DNA from: Spirochaetales bacterium
GTDB lineage: Bacteria; Spirochaetota; Spirochaetia; ARS1246
Reading direction: 5' to 3'
Length of the DNA: 13,164 nt
NCBI GenBank assembly: GCA_016930115.1
Contig: JAFGHN010000163.1
Coordinates: forward strand, 1 to 13,164
The notes under the pieces are model-generated. The model was not told where the DNA came from. It did not search any database and worked only from the letters and a program-made list of their open reading frames with translations. Position numbers and translations under genes: made by a program. Numbering within the stretch: the first letter of the stretch is position 1; the number at the start of each line of letters is the position of its first letter. Of the stretch, positions 1 to 6,587 are shown piece after piece.

Positions 1-401
1 CCGCCGAAAAGCCTGTCGATGATCGTATAGGTTACCGACGGATCGATCTCCAGAAGCGCCATACCCTTCAGCGGATCCATGTTGATTACCGCCAGGGTTG
101 TGGGATTGGGAATGGAGCGGATAAACTCTTCGTACGTGAGCTGGTCCACGGAAGCTACATGCACATGTGCAAGCGTCCGCAGCGAGGCGGAGAGAGCCGT
201 TGTGGTAAGACGCGCGAAGGTTTCGTGCATTATCGAGATAGTCCTGATCTGTTCCTTCGAGAACTTGTCCGGACGTTTAAAATCATAAATTTTGATCTTT
301 CGTTGATCCGCAGCCTGGCTGACATCCTCAGTTTCGATATCTCCGGTGGATATGGCCGTGAGCAGCTGATCTATTTCGTCCTGTGACAGAACCTCGTTCA
401 T
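1..401 (-). CDS. fliM: Flagellar motor switch protein FliM, 5' part (runs off window)
   Basis: FliM is the C-ring protein that binds phosphorylated CheY and joins FliG to FliN/FliY, so it sets the direction of motor rotation at the cytoplasmic face. The start is the ATG at 399-401, with an AAGGA ribosome-binding site just upstream; 133 full codons are visible before the window edge. The protein opens with MNEVLSQDEIDQLL, the conserved N-terminal CheY-P-binding motif of FliM. After a short acidic linker comes YDFKRPDKFSKEQ at about residues 39-51, the usual entry to the middle CheC-like domain. The visible part ends at ITIIDRLFGG-like sequence (YTIIDRLFGG), which is also family-typical. It follows fliL by 35 bp. 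The remaining middle domain and the C-terminal SpoA domain lie outside the window. The truncation is a window edge, not a mutation. Confidence 0.96.
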   Translation of the reverse strand, partial: MNEVLSQDEIDQLLTAISTGDIETEDVSQAADQRKIKIYDFKRPDKFSKEQIRTISIMHETFARLTTTALSASLRTLAHVHVASVDQLTYEEFIRSIPNPTTLAVINMDPLKGMALLEIDPSVTYTIIDRLFG

Positions 402-436
402 TCGATTCCTTCCGCTTCCCCGCTATTGTCGCCTGC

Positions 437-982
437 CTACATCGCAATAAGATTATAGTCGAGCAACAGCACCTGTCTGATTTTGCCCGAAGTCATGACG
501 GCGTTGACTTCCTGGAGAAGCTCCTGCAGCACCACGCCCTCATTCTTGAGCTGCGACGCGGTTTTGCTCGCAAAGTACGACCTGATGATGTGCTGCAGCA
601 ACGTCGTTCTTTCCACCAATTCGTTCTGAATGCTCTTGTTCCCCTCTTCGTACCCCAAGGCCACTTTTGCCACAACCGTGTAGGGTACATCGTCCGCGGT
701 CCTCGTTCGTATGTCCTCGAAATTCTTATAGTAGGAATATGTAGGCGGCGCCGACGTATAACTCTCTGAGACGACGGGAACGCTGCCCGACGGCCTGCCC
801 TGGTTCATAATCCTCATAGTGATTACCACCACCGTGACGATGAAAATGACCGCGGCAACGACAACCGCCGCCCACTTCAAGATTTTCAGGATCAGCGCAG
901 GAAGAAATCCGACCTTTCGGCCTACTTCAGCTTCCTGGCCAACCGCTATGTCCTCATCCAAAAAACTTTCTTCGTCCGCCAT
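437..982 (-). CDS. fliL: Flagellar basal body-associated protein FliL
   Basis: FliL is an inner-membrane protein that rings or supports the stator units and helps motor output. The product has 181 residues. A short acidic cytoplasmic tail is followed by one strong membrane segment at about residues 29-56, then a periplasmic domain. The C-terminal half shows the family layout: long helical stretches with LVERTTLLQHIIRSYF, then LQEVNAV, a basic turn (SGKIRQV) and a final hydrophobic strand. I chose the ATG at 980-982 because GGGAG sits 6 bases upstream. An in-frame TTG at 1013-1015 would add 11 residues but lacks a good ribosome-binding site and lies in the T-run of a possible hairpin. It sits between motB (67 bp spacer) and fliM (35 bp), the standard spirochete order. 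In Borrelia, FliL is reported to affect flagellar orientation and stator assembly; I expect the same role here. Confidence 0.94.
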   Translation of the reverse strand: MADEESFLDEDIAVGQEAEVGRKVGFLPALILKILKWAAVVVAAVIFIVTVVVITMRIMNQGRPSGSVPVVSESYTSAPPTYSYYKNFEDIRTRTADDVPYTVVAKVALGYEEGNKSIQNELVERTTLLQHIIRSYFASKTASQLKNEGVVLQELLQEVNAVMTSGKIRQVLLLDYNLIAM

Positions 983-988
983 GTACCG

Positions 989-993
989 CTCCC
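989..993 (-). promoter_or_regulatory. Ribosome-binding site that fixes the fliL start
   Basis: Read on the minus strand, GGGAG lies 6 bases before the ATG at 980-982. This favours that ATG over the upstream in-frame TTG at 1013-1015, which would otherwise give an 11-residue longer protein. Confidence 0.6.
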
Positions 994-1013
994 AATTCTC
1001 TCTAGAATCTACC

Positions 1014-1057
1014 AAAAAAACCTGTGGGCTTCAATGTTACTTCCGTTGCCTACAGGT
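1014..1057 (-). terminator. Possible weak terminator or attenuator between motB and fliL
   Basis: Read on the minus strand, ACCTGT-A-GGC (overlapping the motB stop codon) can pair with GCC-C-ACAGGT. This gives a 6 bp plus 3 bp stem with one A/C mismatch and a loop of about 18 bases. The 3' arm runs straight into seven T residues at 1014-1020. That is the shape of a weak intrinsic terminator. It lies within the longest spacer in the window (67 bp), directly after the stator genes and before fliL-fliM. The stem is imperfect and the loop large, so read-through is likely, and the match could be chance. Confidence 0.35.
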
Positions 1058-1775
1058 GCCCCTCGGAAATGATCACAATATCGATCCTTCTGTTTATCGC
1101 CCTTCCTTCCCGTGTATCGTTACTCGCCAACGGCATGGTATCGGCCATCCCCCGTACCTGGAACTTGCGCTCTTCGGCGCCAAGATCGGCAAGATAGTGC
1201 AGAACATTGGTCGCCCTCGCGGCCGAGAGCTCCCAATTTGTTGCATATTCACCGTCGGGATCCGTGGGGACCGCATCGGTATGACCCTCAATGGCAAACT
1301 TGCTGTCGGGAAGGGTTCTGAGCAATCCAACGATGCGTTGCAGAAGGTCCCTGCTCGCTTCTATATCCACTTCCGCGCTTGCCTCCCTGAAAAAGGAGTC
1401 CGCCGCGAGCGATATGACCAGACCGCGTTCGTCGACGGTAATGCGTACTTTTTTCGATTTTATCTCGGGCTGAAACTGGGAGATGGCTTCCTTTCTCGCC
1501 GTGTCCAAGGCGCGGCCACGCTCCTGGGACGGAAGGGCCATAATACTGTGCCCCATCTCCGCAAGCTCACCGGGTTCGAGGGTGTTTCCGCCTTCGAGGA
1601 TGCCCAGTCCCGAAAATGCCGCGATAATCAATTGCAGCTTGGCTTCGTCAACCTCCGAGACAGTAAAAAGCATGACGAAAAAGGTGAGAAGGAGCGTTAC
1701 CATGTCACCGTAGGTAAGCAGCCAATCCGCTGCGCCTTCAGGGGGGCATTTCTTTTTTCTCGTCATCGCAGGCAT
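1050..1775 (-). CDS. motB: Stator protein MotB (peptidoglycan-anchored)
   Basis: MotB forms the proton-driven stator with MotA and anchors it to peptidoglycan. The product has 241 residues. The N-terminus is basic, followed by ADWLLTYGDMVTLLLTFFVM at about residues 16-35, which carries the conserved ion-binding aspartate (Asp24 here, equivalent to Asp32 of E. coli MotB) at the start of the single membrane helix. A linker with the plug region follows. The OmpA-like peptidoglycan-binding domain covers about residues 125-236, with GHTD at 164-167, NWELSAARA at 180-188 and NRRIDI at 228-233. The start at 1775 is supported by GGAGAAG six bases upstream; an internal ATG three codons later is less well placed. 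It begins 24 bp after motA. Whether the motor uses protons or sodium cannot be decided safely from the sequence. Confidence 0.97.
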   Translation of the reverse strand: MPAMTRKKKCPPEGAADWLLTYGDMVTLLLTFFVMLFTVSEVDEAKLQLIIAAFSGLGILEGGNTLEPGELAEMGHSIMALPSQERGRALDTARKEAISQFQPEIKSKKVRITVDERGLVISLAADSFFREASAEVDIEASRDLLQRIVGLLRTLPDSKFAIEGHTDAVPTDPDGEYATNWELSAARATNVLHYLADLGAEERKFQVRGMADTMPLASNDTREGRAINRRIDIVIISEGHL

Positions 1776-1799
1776 ATCGAACTTCTCCGTTAATCCTCT

Positions 1800-2582
1800 T
1801 TACTCACGCGCCGATTCCTGCCGGACGGCTTCTCGCCTCACAGGCGGCAGGAAGGACAACAGTTTTTCCTCCAGGATTCTCGGGTTATCCCCCGACTGGA
1901 TGGAAAGGATGCCCTCTATCATGATTTCCCTCACCAGGGTTTCCGCAGCGTCCCGATCCTCAAGCTTGATTTTGACGGGAATAAGCACCAGGTTCGCCAA
2001 CACCGATCCGTACATCGTGGTGATGAGAGCAAGCGACATGTTGGGGCCGATCGAGGCCTGGTCCTCGAGGTTCGCGAGCATCGAAATGAGACCTGCAAGT
2101 GTGCCTATCATGCCAAACGCCGGCGCGATCTTGCTCCAGTTGTCAAAGAGCGTGATGCCGACGCCGTGACGGGTCTGCAACTGATTCAGGTCGTTGTACA
2201 GAACACTCTTGATGATATCGGGATCGGTACCGTCTACAACGAGCTGGATGCCTTTTCGCATGAACTCATCTTCAACCTCTTCCAGGTCATCTTCAAGCGC
2301 CAAGAGCCCCTCTCTCCTTGCCTTTTCTGAAAAATTGACGAGGCTCGAGATGATCCGCTCTTCCTCGTAGTTCGGCACTCTCAGGACGATCCTGATATAC
2401 CTGATAATCCCGAGCATCCTGCTCATCGGGCTCGCCACCAGCATCGCCGCAAAAGAACCGCCGACGACCATTAAGAATGACGGGAGATTGATGAATGCGC
2501 CTATCACCCCGCCGGACGTCAGAATCGACATCACGATCAATGCCAAACCGGCGCCAAGCCCTACAATTGTTCCCAGATCCAT
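1800..2582 (-). CDS. motA: Stator protein MotA
   Basis: MotA is the membrane stator subunit that pushes on FliG as ions flow through the MotA-MotB channel. The product has 260 residues with four membrane segments at about 4-22, 31-50, 150-170 and 183-204 and a large cytoplasmic loop between the second and third. The loop contains EKARREGLLALE (86-97), the conserved basic and acidic patch that contacts the FliG torque helix. The two channel prolines are present: APAFGMIGTLAGL (Pro154) and LIPVKIKLE (Pro202), matching Pro173 and Pro222 of E. coli MotA. The ATG lies 6 bp after the flbD stop, and its AGGAG ribosome-binding site is inside the end of flbD, so the two are probably translationally coupled. 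motB follows after 24 bp. Confidence 0.97.
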   Translation of the reverse strand: MDLGTIVGLGAGLALIVMSILTSGGVIGAFINLPSFLMVVGGSFAAMLVASPMSRMLGIIRYIRIVLRVPNYEEERIISSLVNFSEKARREGLLALEDDLEEVEDEFMRKGIQLVVDGTDPDIIKSVLYNDLNQLQTRHGVGITLFDNWSKIAPAFGMIGTLAGLISMLANLEDQASIGPNMSLALITTMYGSVLANLVLIPVKIKLEDRDAAETLVREIMIEGILSIQSGDNPRILEEKLLSFLPPVRREAVRQESARE

Positions 2583-2588
2583 GGTGAT

Positions 2589-2786
2589 CTACTCCTCGTT
2601 CCTAAAAGCCCCGATAAGCTTACGATAATCAACTATTCTGTCAAAAACAGACTGATAGTCCTCCTGGACTACCAGCCTCTTTCCTGAGAGCATGATAAGT
2701 GTAGTGTCGGGATTTGTCTCGATGTACTCTATCAGGTGCGGATTAACATAGAAGACCTTCCCTCCCAGTCTTGTTACCTCTATCAT
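2589..2786 (-). CDS. flbD: FlbD/SwrD family small flagellar protein
   Basis: This 65-residue protein has the whole FlbD family pattern: MIEVTRLGG at the start, YVNPHLIEYIE near residues 13-22, DTTLIMLSGKRLVV in the middle, and a C-terminal helix (VFDRIVDYRKLIG). It has no signal peptide or membrane segment. In Bacillus subtilis the family member SwrD (YlzI) is reported to raise flagellar torque. Its place here, immediately upstream of motA with a 6 bp gap and a shared ribosome-binding region, fits a job connected with the stator. It is unrelated to the Caulobacter transcription activator that is also called FlbD. The ATG at 2784-2786 has AGAGG close upstream. The family call is firm; the function is inferred. 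Confidence 0.92.
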   Translation of the reverse strand: MIEVTRLGGKVFYVNPHLIEYIETNPDTTLIMLSGKRLVVQEDYQSVFDRIVDYRKLIGAFRNEE

Positions 2787-2809
2787 TTACCTCTTATGCG
2801 GCCTTCTCC

Positions 2810-4198
2810 TTACCGTTTGAGCGTCAAGAGCTCCTGGAGCATCTGGTCACTCGTTTGAATGGTTCTTGAGTTGGCCTGAAACCCCCTCTGCGTGATAATC
2901 ATGTCTGTAAATTGCTCGGCCAGATCGACGTTGCTCATCTCGAGGGCGCCGGAAACGATTTTGCCCTTCCCGGCCACACCGGATTCGCTTACCAGCGCCT
3001 CACCGGAATTGTTAGTCTCGGCGTAGGTGTTCTCCCCGGCCTTTTCGAGCCCGCCCGGATTGGTGAATGATGCAAGCGCAACCTGGCCGACGACACGTTT
3101 CGTACCGTTCGAATAGATGCCGGTGATGATCCCGGACTGATCGATGTTGAAGTTTTCGAGATACCCCATGGTGTAACCGTTCTGGCTGTATGCGCGTGTC
3201 GAGAAACTTTCCCCGAATTGGGTCATCGCGTTCGTATAGCTTCCGACCTCGCCAAGGTTCACGTTTACGGTCTGTCTCAGCAGAGCGCCGCCGGCATCCG
3301 GGGTGGTATCCGCTACGTCAAAAGAAATCTGCGCCAGGAGCTCGCCGGTATTGAGCACGTCACCCTGCGTGTCGATTACCTGCAGGAGCCTGCCAAGATT
3401 GTCAAACTCCACGGTGAAAAGGTTCGTAGCGTTGTTCACTGCTCCGATATCGGCAAGAGTGTTGGCGGGGGTCTCTGCCTCCGGATCGACAATAACCTCC
3501 GCCTGCCACTGATTGCTTATTCCCGGGACTTTCGTAAAGTTCATCTGCAACGTATGCACGACGCCAAAAGAATCGTAGATGTCCTTGTCAACGGTCCAGG
3601 TACCCTGCCTGACGACGTCGGGCCCGGCACCCGGAAGTATCTCCGTCGCGTTCTTGTCAAGGTTGCATGCCAGGTACACCTCGGTAGTTGCCGCGGCGGG
3701 GTCCTTTGATCCGACAGGGATGACGAGGTCTTCCACATCTGCGGCGGTGTTGATAAAAGCTGTGCCTTCAACAATCTGCGCCATCCACCCCTGCACGCGC
3801 ATGCCGTTCGCCGGATTCACAAGCGTCCCGTTCTCATCGAGCCCGAATGCTCCGGCCCTGGTATAAAAATTCTTTTCGCCGGAGGCCAGCACGAAAAACC
3901 CGTTGCCGTTTATCGCCAGGTCATCCGCCTTGCCGGTTGTCTGCAGCGATCCTTGAAGATGCAGGGTGTCTATCGAAGCCACGCTCATCCCGAGGCCGAC
4001 CTGCTTTGGATTGACTCCGCCAAGCTCGTTTGTGGGCCTTGCCGCGCCCTGCATGCTCTGGGAAAGCAGATCCTGGAAATTTACTCTCCCCTTCTTGAAC
4101 CCTATCGTATTTACGTTGGAGATATTATTCCCAATCACATCCATCCGGATCTGATGATTCTGCAGCCCGGAAACACCTGAAAACAATGATCGCATCAT
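2810..4198 (-). CDS. flgE: Flagellar hook protein FlgE with spirochete lysinoalanine residues
   Basis: FlgE polymerises into the hook that joins the rod to the filament. The product has 462 residues. The N-terminal rod/hook D0 helix is clear (RSLFSGVSGLQNHQ, then IGNNISNVNTIGFK at about 22-35). A variable middle domain follows, and the C-terminal D0 helix has the family end (SNVDLAEQFTDMIITQRGFQANSRTIQTSDQ region, about 423-453). Spirochete hooks are covalently cross-linked by lysinoalanine between Lys165 of one subunit and Cys178 of the next in T. denticola. Here residue 165 is Lys (codon 3704-3706) and residue 178 is Cys (codon 3665-3667), inside YLACNLDKNA; it is the only cysteine in the protein. 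The start is the first of two tandem ATGs, with GGAG eight bases upstream. flgD lies 12 bp upstream and flbD 23 bp downstream. Confidence 0.97.
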   Translation of the reverse strand: MMRSLFSGVSGLQNHQIRMDVIGNNISNVNTIGFKKGRVNFQDLLSQSMQGAARPTNELGGVNPKQVGLGMSVASIDTLHLQGSLQTTGKADDLAINGNGFFVLASGEKNFYTRAGAFGLDENGTLVNPANGMRVQGWMAQIVEGTAFINTAADVEDLVIPVGSKDPAAATTEVYLACNLDKNATEILPGAGPDVVRQGTWTVDKDIYDSFGVVHTLQMNFTKVPGISNQWQAEVIVDPEAETPANTLADIGAVNNATNLFTVEFDNLGRLLQVIDTQGDVLNTGELLAQISFDVADTTPDAGGALLRQTVNVNLGEVGSYTNAMTQFGESFSTRAYSQNGYTMGYLENFNIDQSGIITGIYSNGTKRVVGQVALASFTNPGGLEKAGENTYAETNNSGEALVSESGVAGKGKIVSGALEMSNVDLAEQFTDMIITQRGFQANSRTIQTSDQMLQELLTLKR

Positions 4199-4210
4199 AG
4201 GACGAACTCC

Positions 4211-4639
4211 TTATTCCCGTATCTTCTCGACTCGCTCGAAATCGTAATATTTGCCATTCACCAGCAGCATGGGTGTTTCCCTTCCGGATACCTCTTCCAC
4301 TATGCCGCTGATCATATTCTCTCCGTCAAACAGCTCCACCGTCCGTCCCAACAGGCCAAGGGCCTGGCTGGTTGACAGGATCCCGGCCAGCCTGCCGAAA
4401 TCCTGCGTCATATTCGTAATCTGCTCGAGAGTGGAGAACTGTGCCATCTGGGCGATGAACTCGGTGTCTTTCATCGGCTCCGTAGGGTCCTGATGGGTGA
4501 GCTGGGCGATGAGTATCTTCATAAAATCATCCTTTCCCAGGCCGTCGCCCACGTCGAGACCGCCGAGAGACTTATTGAGTGCGTCCACCTGCATTCTGGT
4601 TACTGCCGTATCTTCGGCGGACATCAAGTTGATTTCCAT
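4211..4639 (-). CDS. flgD: Hook-capping protein FlgD (short form)
   Basis: FlgD caps the growing hook and directs FlgE assembly. The product has 142 residues. The N-terminal FlgD domain is diagnostic: LGKDDFMKILIAQLTHQDPT at about residues 34-53, then PMKDTEFIAQMAQFSTLEQI (about 55-74). The rest (LLGRTVELFDG, then a short beta-rich end) is a compact tail. The E. coli protein has over 220 residues, with extra C-terminal Fn3/Tudor-like domains absent here. Short forms of about 140 residues are normal in Bacillus and spirochetes, so this is not a truncation. The ATG has AAGGAG five bases upstream. It starts 9 bp after fliK and ends 12 bp before flgE, in line with joint expression of the hook set. 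Confidence 0.96.
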   Translation of the reverse strand: MEINLMSAEDTAVTRMQVDALNKSLGGLDVGDGLGKDDFMKILIAQLTHQDPTEPMKDTEFIAQMAQFSTLEQITNMTQDFGRLAGILSTSQALGLLGRTVELFDGENMISGIVEEVSGRETPMLLVNGKYYDFERVEKIRE

Positions 4640-4648
4640 GTACGCTCC

Positions 4649-5947
4649 TTATACCATCAGGTTAATGAGATCGCTCTGCCAGCCAGTCTCATCAAGTATC
4701 GGCACCGAATCATCGAGTTGCTTAGCTGTTTTTGCAGCCAATCCGCCGGCGCCCTGCGGCAGACCGTCAAACGGACCGTTTGGCGAACCGTCAGGCGAGC
4801 CGGTTTCAGATTTCCCGCCTTCTATGAACACTTCAAATCCGGACGCTTCAAACCCGCTATTCTTGAAAGCACGGTAAAGCGAAGCCATATTCTGTTCGAA
4901 GGATTCTTTTACAAAGGCCGAATCTACGAAAATCCTCCCTGTCAGTCTGTTATCATCGAGTTGGATCCGCAGGCGCACTCTGCCAAGGTGTTCAGGCTTC
5001 AACACGAGCCGTATCTCGCCGCGGTCGTCGTTTCGCAGTATTATCCCGGAATGTCTTACAATCTGATTTGAGAGCGACTCGCGTAGATACGTGTGGAAGG
5101 TATCGCTGTGGGAGGCCCGCGCGGCAGTCTGCCCGTTTCCATCAGAATGTCCGAATCTCACAATCCTGACTTCAGGGCCGCTGTTGTCCCTGTCAGCCTC
5201 AAAGGTCCTCTCGTTCAGCGCGTTATTATCTGACGGCTCGCCGGTTGTTGTATGGGTCATCACCGCCGGTGTTGCCCCGTTCCGGTAGTCTCTCACCTCG
5301 ACGACCATTCTTCCCGTCTGCTTCGCGGGACTCTCGTTGTGCTGATTATTCTCTCTTTCGCCGCTTGAAGGACCGCCGTTAGCAGTCGTCCCTGCCAAAA
5401 GGTTTCCCGGATTGGAGAACTGCGGCGCCTGGAGCACCGCTTCCTGGACGCCGTTCGGGTTATTGCGGGTTTGTGTTAAGGGGATTTCGACAATCCGGCC
5501 TTCCCGGGAGAAACCGTCCGCCGGCGCAGACTTCTTCCGCAAGTTCTCACTCGCGTCGTCTTCTATCCCGCCGGTTTCGGCGCCGTCGCGTACGCCGTCG
5601 CGTACACTGATGGTTTTTGTCTTCCCGTTTTCTGCCGGGTCGGATTTCAAGGCAAGCATTTTGTCGCCGGTGGTTTTTCCGGTTTTCGAGGTTTTTTCCG
5701 CCATCTCGGCGGGTTCTTCTCCCCTTCCGGTCTTTCCAAGAGGCTGGCCTTTACCCTTTCCTGATTTCCCGGTAACGACCTTCGCCGCCCCGTCCGGCCG
5801 ATCTTTCCCGGCCTCACCGGACAGCGCGTGCATGAGCGTCTCCAGAAAGCTCCCGGTCTTGCCGGCTGGTTCGGTTTTCGCGGACTGAAGCTGTGCATCG
5901 GGTATGATCTCGAGCTCCGCTCCGGGCGAAACCGCAGCAATCAACAC
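4649..5947 (-). CDS. fliK: Hook-length control protein FliK
   Basis: FliK is secreted during hook growth, measures hook length and switches the export gate to filament substrates. The product has 432 residues. The first 280 residues are hydrophilic and low in complexity, rich in Gly, Lys, Glu, Ser and Thr, as expected for the ruler part. The conserved Flg_hook domain lies at about residues 290-377, with LVLKPEHLGRVRLRIQLDDN (315-334) and a downstream VDSAFVKESFEQN. A Gly/Pro/Asp-rich tail with a short repeat follows. The start is GTG at 5945-5947, with GGAGG six bases upstream; the next codon, TTG, is less well spaced. Only the C-terminal domain supports the name; the N-terminal part is too variable to compare by eye. 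It lies between flbB (18 bp) and flgD (9 bp), the place of fliK (flbC/tap1) in other spirochetes. Confidence 0.92.
   Translation of the reverse strand: MLIAAVSPGAELEIIPDAQLQSAKTEPAGKTGSFLETLMHALSGEAGKDRPDGAAKVVTGKSGKGKGQPLGKTGRGEEPAEMAEKTSKTGKTTGDKMLALKSDPAENGKTKTISVRDGVRDGAETGGIEDDASENLRKKSAPADGFSREGRIVEIPLTQTRNNPNGVQEAVLQAPQFSNPGNLLAGTTANGGPSSGERENNQHNESPAKQTGRMVVEVRDYRNGATPAVMTHTTTGEPSDNNALNERTFEADRDNSGPEVRIVRFGHSDGNGQTAARASHSDTFHTYLRESLSNQIVRHSGIILRNDDRGEIRLVLKPEHLGRVRLRIQLDDNRLTGRIFVDSAFVKESFEQNMASLYRAFKNSGFEASGFEVFIEGGKSETGSPDGSPNGPFDGLPQGAGGLAAKTAKQLDDSVPILDETGWQSDLINLMV
4764..4799. repeat. Degenerate 12-bp tandem repeat in the fliK tail
   Basis: Three imperfect 12-bp units on the plus strand (ccgtcaaacgga, ccgtttggcgaa, ccgtcaggcgag) follow each other in frame. 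On the minus strand they encode a Pro/Asp/Gly tetrapeptide series, SPDGSPNGPFDG, at about residues 384-395 of FliK, just after the Flg_hook domain. Confidence 0.6.
5581..5604. repeat. Perfect 12-bp tandem duplication in fliK
   Basis: The 12-mer cgccgtcgcgta occurs twice in direct succession, with no mismatch. It is in frame and encodes VRDGVRDG at residues 115-122 in the low-complexity ruler part of FliK. The exact identity suggests a recent slippage event. Confidence 0.75.
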
Positions 5948-5953
5948 TCCACG

Positions 5954-5958
5954 CCTCC
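5954..5958 (-). promoter_or_regulatory. Ribosome-binding site supporting a GTG start for fliK
   Basis: GGAGG on the minus strand is six bases before the GTG at 5945-5947. No in-frame ATG lies nearby, and the adjacent TTG codon is spaced less well, so GTG is the preferred start. Confidence 0.55.
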
Positions 5959-5965
5959 GTACACA

Positions 5966-6586
5966 CTAACTCGGCTTGTCAATCATCTTCTCCTGGATTG
6001 CGGCAGCCCTTTCAGGGGGCATCAGCTGAAGCCAGTAACTCGAAACCGAGTTGACACCTTCCTCTTCCGCAATGCTGTCGGTCATCCGCAGGATATCTAT
6101 GACATCCTGATCGTTCATCTGTGTAAGACGAAGCACCGCCTCGCCCGGCGGCATGCTTACGAACTGAACAGACACTTTCCTTAGGTTCGCATTTCTATTT
6201 TCGTACTGTTTTACCCGCGCGTTAAACGATTTTTCCCTTTCTTCCAGGGCGCCCTCGCGTTCGCGGACTTTTTCCATCATCTGCGTGACTTCCGCCTCCC
6301 GCAGATCAAGACTTTCCTTAAGTTTCCCGAGCTCCTCGGTTTCCAGCGTCAGCGCCTCCCATTGCTGGGTGAGCCGCTGCTGATCAAGAAGATCGGGCGC
6401 CATGGGCTCCTCGATTGCAGTTCGCGTTCTGATCCCGATAAACCCCAACACCGGCGCAAAAGTATCCTTGACGTCGATGAGGCCGAGAAAATCGAACCAG
6501 ATAAAACCGCTGAAAACGAGGACGATGAGAGCGAGAATGAGTACGATTATCCTCGGCGCAGTTCCGACTATCCCGTACCTTGCCAT
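5966..6586 (-). CDS. flbB: FlbB, spirochete periplasmic collar scaffold protein
   Basis: FlbB is the base of the spirochete-specific collar around the motor, which recruits other collar proteins and stabilises stators (shown in Borrelia). The product has 206 residues. It has one N-terminal membrane anchor at about 12-34, a short linker, a highly charged coiled coil at about 64-135, and a helical C-terminal part with two matching motifs, SMPPGEAVLRL (144-154) and LMPPERAAAI (188-197). The twin MPP motifs resemble the MgtE N-terminal fold also found in the stator chaperone MotE. The name rests mainly on position between fliJ and fliK and on the domain layout, which match the Borrelia and Treponema gene. 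The ATG is one base after the fliJ stop, with GGAG seven bases upstream inside fliJ, so coupling is likely. Confidence 0.88.
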   Translation of the reverse strand: MARYGIVGTAPRIIVLILALIVLVFSGFIWFDFLGLIDVKDTFAPVLGFIGIRTRTAIEEPMAPDLLDQQRLTQQWEALTLETEELGKLKESLDLREAEVTQMMEKVREREGALEEREKSFNARVKQYENRNANLRKVSVQFVSMPPGEAVLRLTQMNDQDVIDILRMTDSIAEEEGVNSVSSYWLQLMPPERAAAIQEKMIDKPS

Positions 6587-6587
6587 A

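Noticed and set aside
983..1015. An upstream TTG start that would lengthen FliL by 11 residues
   Set aside because: It lacks a ribosome-binding site and begins in the T-run of the possible hairpin, while the ATG at 980-982 has GGGAG at ideal spacing.
1135..1150. GCCGATA-like string on the minus strand, similar to a sigma-28 -10 element
   Set aside because: No TAAA-like -35 element lies at the right distance, and the string is inside the motB coding sequence. A similar string near 4693-4703 in fliK fails for the same reason.
819..1793. A long open frame of 324 codons on the plus strand
   Set aside because: It lies opposite motB and the 5' part of fliL, which are clearly coding with intact family motifs. 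Its translation has no recognisable domain, and such antisense frames are common in GC-rich coding DNA.
4211..4639. FlgD looked truncated at 142 residues compared with the E. coli protein
   Set aside because: Short FlgD proteins of this size are standard in Bacillus and spirochetes. The reading frame has a clean start and stop and no sign of a frameshift.
4493..5071. A plus-strand open frame of 192 codons
   Set aside because: It is antisense to the FliK C-terminal domain and the start of flgD. No domain, ribosome-binding site or family pattern supports it.
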